From contig QKYT01000068.1 in assembly GCA_003550305.1 (NCBI GenBank), positions 104,587 to 168,586 of the forward strand: a stretch of 64,000 nucleotides of DNA, given 5' to 3'. Positions 1-11,709 of this stretch are shown here, piece after piece; within the stretch, counting starts at the first letter, position 1; every line of letters starts with the position of its first letter. The notes beneath the pieces were generated by a model. That model was not told the DNA's origin, did not search any database, and was given only the letters and a program-made list of their open reading frames with translations. The stretch comes from Glomus cerebriforme (lineage: Eukaryota; Glomeromycota; Glomeromycetes; Glomerales; Glomeraceae). Made by a program: the position numbers and the translations under genes.

Positions 1-1
1 T

Positions 2-669
2 GATACTATTTTTATCCAAGTATTAGCTGGTCTAGATTGTTTATGTGATTGTTTATCTAAATTTGAAAGAATTCTTAGGAGCCCTATTCCCGTAGCTTAT
101 TCTATTCATTTTTCTCAAACTGTTTGGATTTATTGCATCAGTTTACCTTTTTTTTTAATTTCTACTTCTCATTGGCCTACTATTATTATTGTATTCTTTG
201 TTAGCTTTATTTTATTTGGATTGGAACACATTGCTACAGAAATTGAAAATCCTTTCGGATATGACGAAAATGACTTAAAGTTAGACGATTTCTGCAAGTG
301 AGCACAATAATTATATAACTTTTTGTTTTTTTTTGTTTTCATGTTTAATCCTTTAATTGATTTCATTTCTTTTATTTCGTTTTATTCAGGTTCATTAAAT
401 TTGAATTAGATATTATTGTATCTCATCCACCTCCAACAATTAATGATTGGGTTTACGTCCCAGAAAATTTTTTATTTGAAGATAAAGAAATTAATGCTAT
501 TGATGCAAAAAATCTCAATACTAATGAGATTAGATCTTTACTTTCAATCGATTCAAATTTTGAAGACGATAAAATTCCTTTGGAAATACAAGAAGAAAAG
601 AAAGAAACTTCTGAAGAGAATAAGAATCTTTCTCTTTCTTTTTGGCAAAAAATAAAAAGAATTTTTTAA
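2..669 (+). CDS. Bestrophin-type chloride channel, C-terminal part (5' end outside window)
   Basis: Two exons, 2–297 and 390–669, joined across a 92-bp intron (GTGAGC…TTCAG) that keeps the frame. The first exon reads through two hydrophobic segments and the family's typical ending of the membrane domain: an R-S-P-I-P-V-A-Y stretch, then IENPFGYDENDLKLDDFC. An acidic cytoplasmic tail follows and ends in …KRIF. This matches the bestrophin/RFP-TM family (PF01062), which forms anion channels in membranes. The N-terminal transmembrane part lies upstream of the window. A stop in the unspliced frame at 299 is removed by the intron, so the gene looks intact. Family confidence is high; ion selectivity and location in the cell cannot be told. 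Confidence 0.85.
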
Positions 670-1162
670 AATAAGTCCATGGCATAAATGTTGATGATTA
701 TGAATAGAGTGTAATTTTATGGGGAGTACATGTATATATTTGTTTCATTAGATTCAATTAGAATTAACTCTTATAACTCAACATTTTTTTTTGTTTAATA
801 ATTTTAATATATATATAAAAAGATGTGTAAATTTGATAGTTAGAAAAAATAATTTTCTTAAAAGAAATAAATTTTTTAACGGAATATCAGTAAAGTTGAT
901 CTTTACGTTTCGTAACCTCAATCATTGTTCATTGTTATATGTTATATAATAGATAGGATTATTATCAATTATGTAAAATTTAAAAGTGAAAAGATTATAT
1001 ATTGAAATCTTGATTTAAAATTTCTTTTAGTTCGAGGTACTTTATAAACTTTCTCTTTAAATTTTTATAAAATAATCAAACTATAAATTTTTGTTTAACT
1101 GATTACCATGCTTATAGTAAATTTGATTTCTTTAAATAACTACTTATTAGTAACTCAGTATA
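670..1162. other. AT-rich intergenic region
   Basis: Downstream of the bestrophin gene. Only short, stop-rich frames are seen; no RNA gene or repeat recognised. Confidence 0.5.
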
Positions 1163-1364
1163 TACAGCCAACACTCTATAATTGCACACCCCTTGGGATC
1201 ATATCAAAATTTTCATAAATAGTACATTTAGAGAGGGTATGTAGTTATAGTGGTAAAATAATTAGAGATCATATGAACTTGGGACCAAACCAGAAGGTGC
1301 ATTCAGGGAGGGTATATATAATGAGTGCAATTATGAAGTGTGAAAATATGGAGGTCTGACTGTA
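1163..1364. mobile_element. MITE with TA target and CAG(C/T)CA… inverted ends
   Basis: A 202-bp element. The left end begins TA-CAGCCAACACTCTATAATTG. The right end, read on the other strand, begins TA-CAGTCAGACCTCCATATTT, and both ends are followed by a TTGCAC or TTCACAC box. It is flanked by TA, as expected for Tc1/mariner/pogo-type elements. Two inner copies of an AG(A/G)GAGGGTAT motif lie near 1230 and 1306. It has no coding capacity. It is probably a non-autonomous pogo/Tc1-like derivative; the superfamily is inferred from the TA and the CAG start only. Confidence 0.6.
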
Positions 1365-2029
1365 CACTATTCCCAGTACCTAAAAATTTCATTTGTGTAA
1401 AATCATTATTAATTAGGTTGGATTTCTTTTGTGAATGAAATTATAATATATAGAGTGAATTACATTTTAATTAATATAAACAATTAGAAGATATTGAAAT
1501 TTGGAATTATTTGATTGTCGATTTTTTTTTTTTTTTTTGATCGTTTTAGTGGAGAAATTACGAAAGACCATAAAATAATTGATAAAAAATACATTAACAA
1601 AGTTATTAAAAGAGTCAATTTGGGTGAAATGATTTTATTTGAATAACTACGCTAACATGATATATATAAAGAACAGATTCGGTGTGACAAATTTCCTAAT
1701 AACCCTCCTAAAAAAGCCCTACTAAAAATTATATTGAGCGAATTAAAAAATTAACTAATCCAAATCCTAATAATATTGACACGCAAGAGAATGAAATTAT
1801 ATTTTTAAAATAAAGAAAATATACAATAACATGTACTGTAAATAGCAAATAAAAAAAGCAATTCATTTTCTGAAATACACAAAGCGACTTTAACCTATAA
1901 AATTGTAAGTTCCTAATAATCCTGCTATTATCATCATAATTTTTTAGATTTTGAAAGCAAAAGAATTATTAACCAAAAAATTATAATCCCCGTGAAAAAG
2001 CAAATGAGAAACCATAGTATTTCGAAATT
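1365..2029. other. AT-rich intergenic region
   Basis: Holds a T-run near 1522–1538. No gene, RNA or clear repeat seen. Confidence 0.45.
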
Positions 2030-2498
2030 CTATTTATAAGGAAGGAAATAATGGTAATATTTCAGGTTTAGTAGGTTTAGTGAAAAATCTATAAATATCA
2101 CATATCTTCTAGGCAAACATACTTCTCTCTTATTTCTTCTCGCACGATCTAATGCAATCGCCTTCAAAGCATTATCTCCGTCGATATATTCCTTTTGCGT
2201 TGGACTCAAGCTGTTGTATAAGATTTTCAGTTCCAGAGGTAGATTAGTAGTATCTGAAATGACAGCGCTAGTCATTAGTAAACTATTATTAAAATGAGAA
2301 ACTTGTTACAATAATCTTACCAAAGTTAGTTCTAGTATTATTGACTCTAGAGTCATTGATAGTGACTCTAATACTACCTGAAATGAGAGTAATTTAATTA
2401 TTTTATTTGAAAATTTCTTTCTCTTAAGAATAATTATTATTACTAAAAGTCTTACTTTCCGCGTTAGAATTGCCTGAAACGGGAGTATCGGTAGACAT
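2030..2498 (-). CDS. Small three-exon gene, unknown function (107 aa)
   Basis: Exons on the minus strand: 2456–2498, 2321–2377 and 2030–2253. All donors are GTAAG-like or GT, and all acceptors are TTTCAG. The frame is kept across both introns, which argues for a real gene although each exon is short. The product starts MSTDTPVSGNSNAESS. It has a Ser/Asn/Thr-rich N-terminus and a central helical stretch (LPLELKILYNSLSPTQKEY). A basic patch follows (DRARRNKREVCLPRR), then a hydrophobic, Leu/Tyr-rich end. No family recognised. The second intron could be retained: the last exon has an alternative in-frame ATG at 2275. A short nuclear or DNA-binding protein is possible because of the basic patch, but that is a guess. 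Confidence 0.6.
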
Positions 2499-3840
2499 AT
2501 TGATATTGTTAGATATTGTATATTTCTTTAGTAAAAGGTAGTATTTATACATTCATAACTCTATGACTCAATTTTAGATCACCATGACATATGATTTGCC
2601 CTATTTGCCCGCTTATTAAAGTTAAATGAAAATACCAGTTCAAAAATAATAACATCAAGTTAATAGTACATCTATTTAACGTAGGAAGGGTTGAGGACAT
2701 CCTATGTAACTTCTTGTGGGTCGTGTATACAAAAATGTCAATCCTGCCAGGATAATATGTTAAAATTGTTAATTATTTTGAAAGAATCAAAGTAGAAAAG
2801 GAATGGAATTAATTACTAAAATCAATGGTATTTTTATATTACCAGTATTGACAAGATAACAATGATTCTAAACTTCTGATGCAAAAAATAACTTTTCCTC
2901 TTCTAAATTGTGATCTCCTCTAATTTTATTTTCTCGAAATTTCTTGGATCAACCCAATTCTAAATAATTAATATCTTTTCTATAAAGTATCTATCTATTA
3001 CTGCATTATTGTTAGACAGAAGAAAAGAGTAAGAATTTCTTTGATATGTAAATCAATCGTTATTGCAAGAAGTGAAAACCCTCCCAGTTATTCTCTACTT
3101 CAATTGTCAGATTAACGAATTGAAGCATTGTAAAACCAGTATTTAAAATGAAACGTTTAAATTGCTTAAATTTTCCTTTAATTAGCGTTTAGTTAGCTTA
3201 AATTATTTTAGTAACAATGTCTTTATTTAATAAATTACAAACTCTATAAACTCTATTATTCATTCGTGTGACTTCTGCGCCGCAGTAGTGAACAAAAAAT
3301 GAAATAATCAATGGATTATGGTTTGATAACCTTATAATAGATGGAAAAAAAACTGTATCTGATTATTATAACCCTACCCTAGATCCCTAACTCTAACCAA
3401 CCTTAATCTACCAAGTAAGGTACACACCATTTAATTGTTTTTGCAATTATCGTAATTTGCCAGTTTGATTTACAGTTTTAAACTGCTAGAATTTAAATAA
3501 AAAAACTACAAGTTCCTGTTACTAATATTCAAGTGAAACACCTGTGTTTAAGAACCATATGCTATTTATTTATAACAGTGCCAATGTCTTTGTCTTACTG
3601 TTGAAGATTACAACTGAAAGCGATGTGATAGTTGGAGATATGCATTATACATGTGAAGGTGCTATCATCCTTCAAAGGATCAAGTCACCTCGATTATATA
3701 AACAATGAATAGTAAAAGCATGGAATAAAAAATCGCGTCTGCTGAAACTAAAGCTGTTGAACATGCAATAAAAAAAACAACAATATCTAGAAAAGATTAT
3801 GTCCTTTTTTTAAAGAACGATGAAGTTATAGGAATTTTGA
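2499..3840. other. Intergenic region with a degenerate telomere-like stretch
   Basis: No supported gene. Around 3370–3405 there is a short run of CCCTA/CTAAC-like units (AACCCTACCCTAG…CCCTAACTCTAACC). It is degenerate and only about 35 bp. The rest is AT-rich with stop codons in all frames. Confidence 0.4.
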
Positions 3841-3861
3841 TATATATGTATACATATTCCT

Positions 3862-4074
3862 TTGCAAGAAGATTTCAGGAGAGTAGGGAGCAGTAGTCGA
3901 AATAAGGTTCAGAATTTGATTCAAAAAAAGGTAAATATTAATCATCACGTTTCTGAACATTTATCTGAGATATCTATATATACACGGGACATACCGGAAC
4001 AACTTTTCATACAATTTCCGTACATAGTTAGGTTACGAGAAAACTCGCGTAGTCTATTCAATCGCGTTATGTAA
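3862..4074 (+). pseudogene. Possible gene fragment, unknown
   Basis: A 70-codon frame beginning MQEDFRRVGSSSRNKVQNL. The frame stays open upstream to about 3840, and it has less biased composition than its surroundings (VRLRENSRSLFNRVM end). It has no recognisable domain, and there is no clear promoter or splice site. It overlaps an antisense frame at 3945–4178, which I regard as its shadow. It could be a transposon or gene relic or simply chance. Confidence 0.3.
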
Positions 4075-4178
4075 GTTAACATAACATTCACTCCATACAA
4101 ATATTTCTTTGGAACAATATACGCATACAATTTGTTTTGGAAACTGATTATTAAATGCAAGTTAATGCAGAAGAGCAA

Positions 4179-4844
4179 AACAAAGAAAACTGTTTATTCA
4201 TCGTCGATTGAAGGAAATTTTAATGCATATGTCTAAATAATTACACATAATATGTTCTGATATCATTGATAACATGCTGTGCAATGTTATTTCCTAAAAA
4301 AATGGGAATGAAATCAGATGTTCAATGATATCTTATTTATCTAAGAAGGTTCCTTTAAACATTATAAATGGATAATAATCCTAGCCGATGAGTTAATTTG
4401 GAATGGTATATTTTAATATACAAAAGTCCTAGCTATTTAAATTTTTTCGTTTATTTAAAATTATAAAATTACACGTAATAGTACGAAAAATTAGAAATTC
4501 ATATTGTTTATAATGAATACTATATTTAGTTAGTCTAACTAACCTAAGAAATAGAACGCTCTCATTTTTTTTGTTGATTTCGTTCTTCAAACTTATTAAA
4601 TCATAAAAATACAGTATATACAATTATAACGAATGTAATTATTACTCAAGTACGTGCTATTTAATAACTAATAATTTGATACATTATTATTATACAATAT
4701 TATATTATAAATACAGTAAGTAAATAACAATAATTCAGAGGTAGTTTTTTTAGAAGGAAGAACGTTTAATTTAGTAAAGTGGATCATTTCTTGTAAGTTG
4801 CTTCCTACACAGTATATTCAGATGGTTGTATAGTTGTATTATTT
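4179..4844. other. AT-rich intergenic region
   Basis: Nothing recognised. A 64-codon minus frame at 4429–4623 is low-complexity Ile/Asn/Lys and not supported. Confidence 0.4.
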
Positions 4845-5150
4845 CTAATAATCCATTCGCATATTAGAAGTATTTCTTGTCCTATTTCTTTTACAATAGC
4901 AAGCAGCCACTATTGCTATAATAATTATAATAGCAGCACATCCTACTCCTATTCCTATTGGTATTGGACTATTAAGATTAATGCCTCTCGTGCCAACTTC
5001 ATTATTTCCTCCATTGCTAGTATCGTCCCCAAATACTAATGAATTATCATTAATAAAAATATTTAATAATAATAATAAAATTAAAGAATATTTTTTGATT
5101 ATTCTTTGTAAATTATTCAAATTATTCAATAAATTTGTTGTTAAATACAT
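4845..5150 (-). CDS. Small predicted type I membrane protein (101 aa)
   Basis: The product has a basic N-terminal region, then a strongly hydrophobic stretch at residues 21–33 (YSLILLLLLNIF) that looks like a signal-peptide core. A short Asn/Gly/Asp-rich outer segment (residues 41–62) follows. Next is one transmembrane helix at about residues 64–85, rich in Ile, Ala and Gly, then a basic cytoplasmic tail (CYCKRNRTRN). This order fits a single-pass surface or secretory-pathway protein. No family recognised. The antisense frame at 4981–5163 is a shadow. Confidence that it is a gene comes from the organised topology in one uninterrupted exon. Confidence 0.55.
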   Translation of the reverse strand: MYLTTNLLNNLNNLQRIIKKYSLILLLLLNIFINDNSLVFGDDTSNGGNNEVGTRGINLNSPIPIGIGVGCAAIIIIIAIVAACYCKRNRTRNTSNMRMDY

Positions 5151-5163
5151 TATTTTTGTTTAA

Positions 5164-7144
5164 TTTGATAAGTTAAACTGTTAAAATGATTTTATGAAAT
5201 GTAGCGCGACAAAGAATGATTTATTAAATGGATTCTGTCGTGGAGAAATAAAAAAAAAATTTACGTACGATATTAAAGTTATTGTTGAACGGGTTCATTT
5301 ATTTAAAAAAAGAATGTGTGACAGAAGAAAAAAATTGTAAGATCTACATATTGATTATCATGCAGTCATGCAAGTTATGCAGTTTATGCAGTTCGGAATT
5401 TGGATTCCTTGTTAATTTAAATTTTAAAAAAGAATAAGGGATGTTTATATTTATATATATAGACATGATCGAATATAGATTCTTAAGATGATATTTATTG
5501 TATATATAATTATAAACGAAACTAACTTAAAATATAAAATATTGTGATCATTACAGTTTAAGGGATTATTTTATATTATTTTATATGTCGTCCATTTTAA
5601 AGGTATCGTATGTTTCCGAATTTGAAGGGGCGTTACGAAAAGGAATAAAATTGTAAGGATGTCAGATATTACGAATAGGAGTGAAGGTGATGAGTAGGGT
5701 ATGATGTCAATTTTCCTCAGCGTCACCATAAAAAATTCACAGACATGTGTCCGGTGATGTTTAACGTCATTTGTCACGTGACTGGCTGCATTGCAAGTAT
5801 CTGAGGCGAATTTTTTCGTGTGGTAAAATTTATTTGTCACGCACTATTTATCACAGGCGCGCCACATGCTTTGTGATGCTGGATGTCATTACTAAACACG
5901 TGAAAATAGTGTCGACAGACGTAAAGTGACAAATAAAACAGACTAGTCCAGACCTTTCTATTTATGATAATAACGAACATCATATGTCAGATATCACTAT
6001 ATAATTAGTTTAATTAATTTCAAGAAAAAATTTTTTTTTAGAAAAAAAAATGTAACACTATTTTATAAATATTTGTTTCCCGATTAAGTAATGTTGGCAA
6101 AATTCCCTAATTCTATCAACAAGTAAAAGGTAAAAGATATTTTGGCGTACGATGTGTTACAAATCCTTTATTATCCAATCTCATTATTTTATTGACTTTT
6201 ACGTTATAATGATAGGCTGAATCTGGATAATGAAAAAAAAAAAATTGAATGAATGAACTGAATAAGAAATATATAATTCTTTATTAATTAGAAGGTGGCA
6301 ACTTCATTTTTCAAAAAAATTTATTAAATTTATTTTACTGTTTTATTTCTCATCAATTTCATTTCATTTTTCGTCTTAGAATTTCATTTCGGTAAAACAA
6401 AAAACAACTTGATGAAAATATTCTTACAAATTATTAAATGTTTCAATACAATGAATGATAAATTCATGAGATAGTGTGAATATATCACGTGATATTTAAA
6501 TTTCTAATGAGATAATGTTTAATTTTACACTTGATTTGGGCCATAAAGCATGATTACTAATGGAGTTATCGTCTTCAGTCAAGGGCTTGATAAATGATAC
6601 TTCATTAAACTTATTGTTTATATCGTAAGCAGTACTAATAAAGAAATTTAATTCTTTGGGGAGGTTTTTTTACCTAAATTTAGTATACTGTATTTCCAAA
6701 ATATGAAACCCAATTTGTGTTAGTATCAAAATCTTAGGACCCATTGAACATAAGAATGATCGTATTCTTGGATTTTCAATTTTCATGTTTAATATATAAC
6801 AGAAGAAATATATAATACGCATTATTTAAATGGACAATTTATTCACACCTTTTAATTTCGAACATAATTTATTATAAATTAGTTTTGTATTACTTATTTA
6901 TAAATCAAGATAATCCTCCTCCTATTTTGGGTTAGGGTTTATTTCATTTATAAACACAACATCTTTGTGCTTTGAAAGACCTTAAGTAAACAAGGGAATT
7001 TTTTAATGACACAAGATATTATCTAATATAAGTTATAACCATTAAATGAATTTCTTATGTCTTAAAATCTAAAACATATCAATATATTATTATATTTAAT
7101 AAAATCACTTTGAAAGAAAAATTATTAGACATTATCTATTAAAC
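5164..7144. other. Long intergenic region with a more GC-rich island at about 5570–5950
   Basis: The block at 5570–5950 is richer in GC than its flanks and contains several CACGTG or ACGTGA sites (near 5776, 5899). It shows no frame with gene-like properties. A second telomere-like word (GGGTTAGGGTTT) occurs near 6928. The rest is AT-rich with nothing recognised. Confidence 0.4.
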
Positions 7145-7939
7145 ATGTGCGACTTACACTTTATATATCGTTCATTGCTTAATCAAAAGATAAGCAATAA
7201 TATCAATTGGCCGATTAAACGTGTGCTCATTTTGCTTTTGGGAGTAATCCCAAAAACGAATGCATATGACGGAGATTCACCGTTGGATGATGTTTTCGAT
7301 ACTTTAATTACTGGAGTCTTACCTTTGATGATTGTTGCAATGTACAGTGGAGACAATGAATCACGAATTATCGGTTTCATGGATGATGTGATTATATTTT
7401 TACTTCCAATAATTCTGTCATTTATAACTATCTTCACAAGTTCTTGGATTGATTTAGATTGGTTTGTTATAATTCCTGGCGGAATTTTCTTTGTGTTCAT
7501 GTTTCTATTTTATGGATTTTATCAAAGAATCAATGAAATTTACAAAAAGTGTTTTAGATTAATGTTTTATATGTATTGTATATTAGTTTTTGTTGCTTGG
7601 GTTGTTAGTATTCCTTTGACTACTATTGATACGATACATAATAATGGTTTTATTGACGTAATTCTATCAGCGATTCTAGTGGTCTTTTTCTGGATCTTCA
7701 CAATTATTATTGTATATCGACGGAGATCATGGCGTTCTTCAATTGTAATTACCCTACTTAATGCTAATTTTTTGATGTTTCTATATGTCGGTATTTGTTT
7801 AGAACCTTACAGTCAATATGCAAATAAGGCTGCTGTCGGAAGTTGGATCTTGTCACTGACTAGATTCTTTCAACATAATGAATTAGCTTGTTCAAATGAA
7901 GCGATTAGTATGCTTGTCCTTCTTACAGATGGGAAATAG
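7145..7939 (+). CDS. Predicted multi-pass membrane protein, unknown family (264 aa)
   Basis: A single open exon from ATG at 7145. Hydrophobic segments lie at about residues 53–67, 82–99, 107–126, 138–157, 170–190 and 200–218, giving five or six transmembrane helices. Two short basic loops separate them (YQRINEIYKKCFR and YRRRSWRSS). The N-terminal part has a further hydrophobic stretch (VLILLLGVIPKTNAYDG) that could act as a cleaved or uncleaved signal. The C-terminal 45 residues are soluble (EPYSQYANKAAVG…). I recognise no catalytic motif or family. The length and clean frame in an AT-rich background support a real gene; the antisense frame at 7183–7500 is a shadow. Confidence 0.7.
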   Translation: MCDLHFIYRSLLNQKISNNINWPIKRVLILLLGVIPKTNAYDGDSPLDDVFDTLITGVLPLMIVAMYSGDNESRIIGFMDDVIIFLLPIILSFITIFTSSWIDLDWFVIIPGGIFFVFMFLFYGFYQRINEIYKKCFRLMFYMYCILVFVAWVVSIPLTTIDTIHNNGFIDVILSAILVVFFWIFTIIIVYRRRSWRSSIVITLLNANFLMFLYVGICLEPYSQYANKAAVGSWILSLTRFFQHNELACSNEAISMLVLLTDGK

Positions 7940-9493
7940 AGGATAATACCAAGTTTATGGTAAAAATTACTAAAAATATTTTAATTTTTAAGTGTGGGAG
8001 ATCACATACTGTAATAAAATCTTATTATACTATAATCTTTAATTGTGTATTATACTTTCATGTTTCGTTGGAGGTTTATATTTTTCGAAGAAAAACAACA
8101 AGAAATTAATTCGGATAATCTTATTGACTTATTGATGATATGGTTGAACAGTATTTATCAAAAATGTGCAACTTTTTAAAAAAATTTGCAAAGTTCTCAA
8201 CACCTTATGAAACATGATATTTATTACTCATATCTATAAGAAATGTTCTCTTATAGACCATTTTTGCGATTATTCTCATTGTATAGTATTTGGTTAAATA
8301 TATAATATACAAAATCCTGATGTCTGAATTTAAATTCAGACGAAAATTCAGATGTACACAGTGAAATTAGATATATCGGACCATAAGTAAAATCTCAATA
8401 TAATGGAATAGAGTCCAGAACATATTATCAAGATCTTTAATAATATACTGAAACTCTTAATATAATGGATTTTTGGAATATTTTCATTAATGAATGAACT
8501 GTTATATCGAATTCTACCATGTTATTTTCAAATTACCGCCAGTTACGATAAGGTATGGTCAAAAATTATGATTAATAAATCAATTTCTCGTTTTTTTTTT
8601 AAAAAGCATTCAATTATTTTGAAAATTTTTCCATCACCAAATTCTTTATTTAAATTCCTTCGAAAATTTTTTCTATGATTAATATGCGAATAACAATCTA
8701 GCCTTATTAGAGTGCACATTATCCTCAAATATATATTTTCATCTTACGCTAAACTAATCTTTTGCTTTATTTTATTGGGGGTTTTTTTTTAATTCTTCAA
8801 GGTTGGAATTTAATTAATTTGTAGAAAACCATTTCGTCATTATTAAGATAAATGTAGATGTAAAAAATTAAATCAGATATCAATCCTTAATAGTAAACTA
8901 CTAGTAAACTACAAAAAAAATCAGACAGGATTCTAAAATTTACTAAACAGAATTCCTTTAGTTTATAGAAAATTATGCATTTGTTGTATCCGAAATAATT
9001 TTGGATTTAAATCCAGTAATTTGAATTTCGGTGATAGGTTTGATTTTTAATAGTTATAATATTTTTAATAGGATAGATGTTCTATTTTTGTTAATAATCC
9101 ATTGAACATTTACTAGCAGGACATATGTATTATTATTTGAATTGTTTTACGAATTCTTTAACTTTTAATTAATAAATATATATATAAAAGAATTAAAATG
9201 TTTACAGTATAATTAAATTGATAATATTTTATTTCTTTTTCTTATTCTGTTATTTTAAATTAAATATTAGGTAAAAATTTGGAATTTACTTGTAAAATTT
9301 TGATTAAATAGATATTAGTTATGTCATCATAATAATCAATTTATATAATTTTACATCATTCCTGATAAGAATTTTAGAAAGAAACAAACTCTTTTAAACA
9401 AATACAGTATGTTCAATTCAACAAATTTATTATTTTTTTTTTTTTTAAAAAAAATAAAGGTTACAAAAAAGTAAGAATATTTCTTAATAAATC
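7940..9493. other. Intergenic region with a perfect 20-bp palindrome
   Basis: No supported gene. It contains a palindrome at 8322–8341 and a short tandem TAGTAAACTAC repeat near 8895–8915. Overlapping small frames at 8490–8728 are chance frames in AT-rich DNA. Confidence 0.4.
8322..8341. repeat. Perfect 20-bp palindrome
   Basis: GTCTGAATTTAAATTCAGAC is its own reverse complement. A second half-site (AAAATTCAGATG) follows directly. It could be a dimeric binding site, a cruciform or chance in AT-rich DNA. Confidence 0.5.
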
Positions 9494-11008
9494 TTAAAAA
9501 CACCATCTAAAGTCCTCATCATCAAAATCACCATAATGAAATTTTTTAATTACACCTTCATTTATATATTTTTCAATTAAAGTTTTCAACTCACTTATAT
9601 AATTTAAATTATAAAAGCAATCCTGATAATTTCGATCCAAAATTGAATATAAACATAATGTTTTTCGACCTTTCCAATTATTAAAAAACCAATCCAAGAT
9701 TGATATTTTAAAATTACAATAGCTAATTCCAATTTTATATAAACTCATTGGAGCAAATTTAACTAATGTAATCAATAGCTTATCACTAAATTTATAAGGA
9801 TGATCTTTGTTATTGAGATCTTTATAAATATGTAATCCTTCTAATAATTTACAAGCGGTTAAAAGTAGTTCAAGTTTATCAAGATATTGATCTTTTAGAG
9901 CAATTTTAATATACTTAAGATTAGGACAATGTTGAGATATTTTTAGGATAAAATTACCAGAATTATTGAATGGATTATAATGCATAGAATCTGTCCAAAT
10001 TTTCTGAATACTTCCAGTAGTTTTCTGAATTATCTCTATAGCATTACAATAAGATGTATTAGATATATTAAGAACTTGAAGGTAGGAATAAACAAAATCT
10101 AATTCTTTATCTAAATTCAGACATGTCCAAGTACAACCACGTAATTCTAATTTTTGTATATTAATTAATTTTGGAAAAAGAGTTTCAAAAAATTCCAAAT
10201 CTTTTTCAATCAACAGATGAATAATATTATGAGCATGCTTCATTATTTCTTGACCAACATCGGAATTTGATAATTTATTATTATCAATTATATAAATTGG
10301 TTCACTAACTTTAATGGAAAGGGATTTTAATGTTTGTTGTGACCTAATTAAATTAGCAAGCCCAGGGTTTGGATTAACAACCAAAATATGAAAAGATTCA
10401 ATCGTTTTACATATTTGAGCTAAACCATAAAAGAGTGAAGGATTATCTTCACTTCTACAACGTAATTCTTTAAGTTCTGAAAGGCTTTTTTCATTTCCAG
10501 GAAATTCATACAATGGATGTTCAAAACTAGTAACATCCAAAAATTTTATTCTAGAACATTTGCTAACAAAAAGCTTATAAATTTCTTGTTCCAATAAGAA
10601 TCTTTGAGAATCATTATAATGATTTTTATAAACAATATTATAAATATTGTTACCACCAATAGTCGAATAACAAAATTGATTTTTAATATATTTGATAAAA
10701 CTAACGTAATCAAATAAAGGTGGATTTTGTTGAGATAAATTGTTAAAAATATCAATCCCTTCACTTTTTAAGAATTTTTTTGAATCTTCTGATAAATTTA
10801 ATAGGATAACATTAAAGAAAACATTTGCCCTCTTTTGAACTTTTGGACTAAAAGTTCTTTTCAAAAATATCCATGGATCCTTCCATAAGGTTGATACTGC
10901 TGTTTCACACCAGAGCCTATTAACTCTTAAACAAGAGTATAAAGAATTTTTATCATCAAATAATTCTTCAAAAATATAATGGAGAATATCTTTATTGAGG
11001 TTTGACAT
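9494..11008 (-). CDS. F-box/leucine-rich-repeat-like protein (504 aa)
   Basis: Probable substrate adaptor of an SCF ubiquitin ligase. Residues 1–50 form an F-box: LNKDILHYIFEELFDDK, then SCLRVNRLWCETAVSTLWKDPW. The rest is a long helix/strand solenoid with repeated spacing of Leu, Ile, Asn and Cys (for example LKELRCRSEDN, IQKLELRGCTWTCLNL, LQVLNISNTSYC), as in divergent leucine-rich repeats. It ends with a short tail (EDFRWCF), which is common to this paralog group. It is a single exon starting at ATG 11008. It shares layout with the gene at 11884–13317 and the pseudogene at 59065–60462, so this is an expanded family. The substrate is unknown. Confidence 0.9.
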   Translation of the reverse strand: MSNLNKDILHYIFEELFDDKNSLYSCLRVNRLWCETAVSTLWKDPWIFLKRTFSPKVQKRANVFFNVILLNLSEDSKKFLKSEGIDIFNNLSQQNPPLFDYVSFIKYIKNQFCYSTIGGNNIYNIVYKNHYNDSQRFLLEQEIYKLFVSKCSRIKFLDVTSFEHPLYEFPGNEKSLSELKELRCRSEDNPSLFYGLAQICKTIESFHILVVNPNPGLANLIRSQQTLKSLSIKVSEPIYIIDNNKLSNSDVGQEIMKHAHNIIHLLIEKDLEFFETLFPKLINIQKLELRGCTWTCLNLDKELDFVYSYLQVLNISNTSYCNAIEIIQKTTGSIQKIWTDSMHYNPFNNSGNFILKISQHCPNLKYIKIALKDQYLDKLELLLTACKLLEGLHIYKDLNNKDHPYKFSDKLLITLVKFAPMSLYKIGISYCNFKISILDWFFNNWKGRKTLCLYSILDRNYQDCFYNLNYISELKTLIEKYINEGVIKKFHYGDFDDEDFRWCF

Positions 11009-11049
11009 TATTTTGAGTAAAAATATTAATTATGGGTATTATGGGTAAA

Positions 11050-11085
11050 TTTATGAATGTGAACTTATATATATATATTTTGTTG
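11050..11085 (-). promoter_or_regulatory. Candidate TATA-like tract upstream of the F-box gene
   Basis: An AT-repeat (TATATATATATAAG on the minus strand) lies about 50–70 bp before the ATG at 11008. Such tracts are common in this AT-rich DNA, so the call is weak. Confidence 0.3.
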
Positions 11086-11444
11086 TTAATGATTCCAATT
11101 TTGGTTAAGAATTAGTAGTACAGTTATTTAATCATTATAAACTCAATAAGTCAAAAGCTGCGTTATGTATGCTATTCGGGATATAGCAGCAGAAAAGCCT
11201 TATGAGAGGTAGCAGCAAGAATTGTGATTGTATCACGATTGTATCACAAGCTAAAAAATAAAGATCGACTTTCTTAATATACATATTCTATCAAAATTTG
11301 AGTACCTTAACGGTAAATATAAATAAATAACTTAAAACAAACAATATATTAAAAAAAATATATAAGAAATCGAAGAATTAATTGTTATATTTGGTGAATG
11401 TTTATATTAAATACATCAAACATTTATATATCGTATCTAAAAAG

Positions 11445-11709
11445 CCCTATGAAAAAAGAATGTCTGGAAATTGCCACCAAAATTGTCCGGGTGCGTCCGG
11501 AAAATGCCTCACACGTCCGGAAAATGACCGGAAATCGCAATATTCCAGACGTTGAGATATTGCAATATTTTAGAAAACGTCCTGAAAATGTCTAGGCGAG
11601 TTAATGTCTCAGTGTCCGGAATATTGTAGTTTCCGGTCATTTCCTGGACGTGTGAGACATTTTCCGGACAATTTTGGTGACAATTTCTGGATATTCTTTT
11701 TTCATAGGG
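11445..11709. mobile_element. 265-bp inverted-repeat MITE (CCCTATGAAAAAAGAAT ends)
   Basis: The two arms are near-perfect inverted copies over roughly 100 bp each. The left arm begins CCCTATGAAAAAAGAATGTC. The right arm, reverse complemented, begins CCCTATGAAAAAAGAATATC. Both arms then carry ACCAAAATTGTCCGG, CTCACACGTCC and AATGACCGGAAA. The arms contain many TCCGG words, giving a GC content well above the flanks. No target duplication is obvious (flanks end …AAAAG and start TAAG). The whole element can fold into one long hairpin. The small frame at 11398–11595 lies within the left arm and is not a gene. Confidence 0.85.

Noticed and set aside
7183..7500. 105-codon minus frame
   Set aside because: It is antisense to the multi-pass membrane protein, which has organised transmembrane segments.
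11398..11595. 65-codon frame
   Set aside because: It lies in the left arm of the MITE and has no protein-like features.
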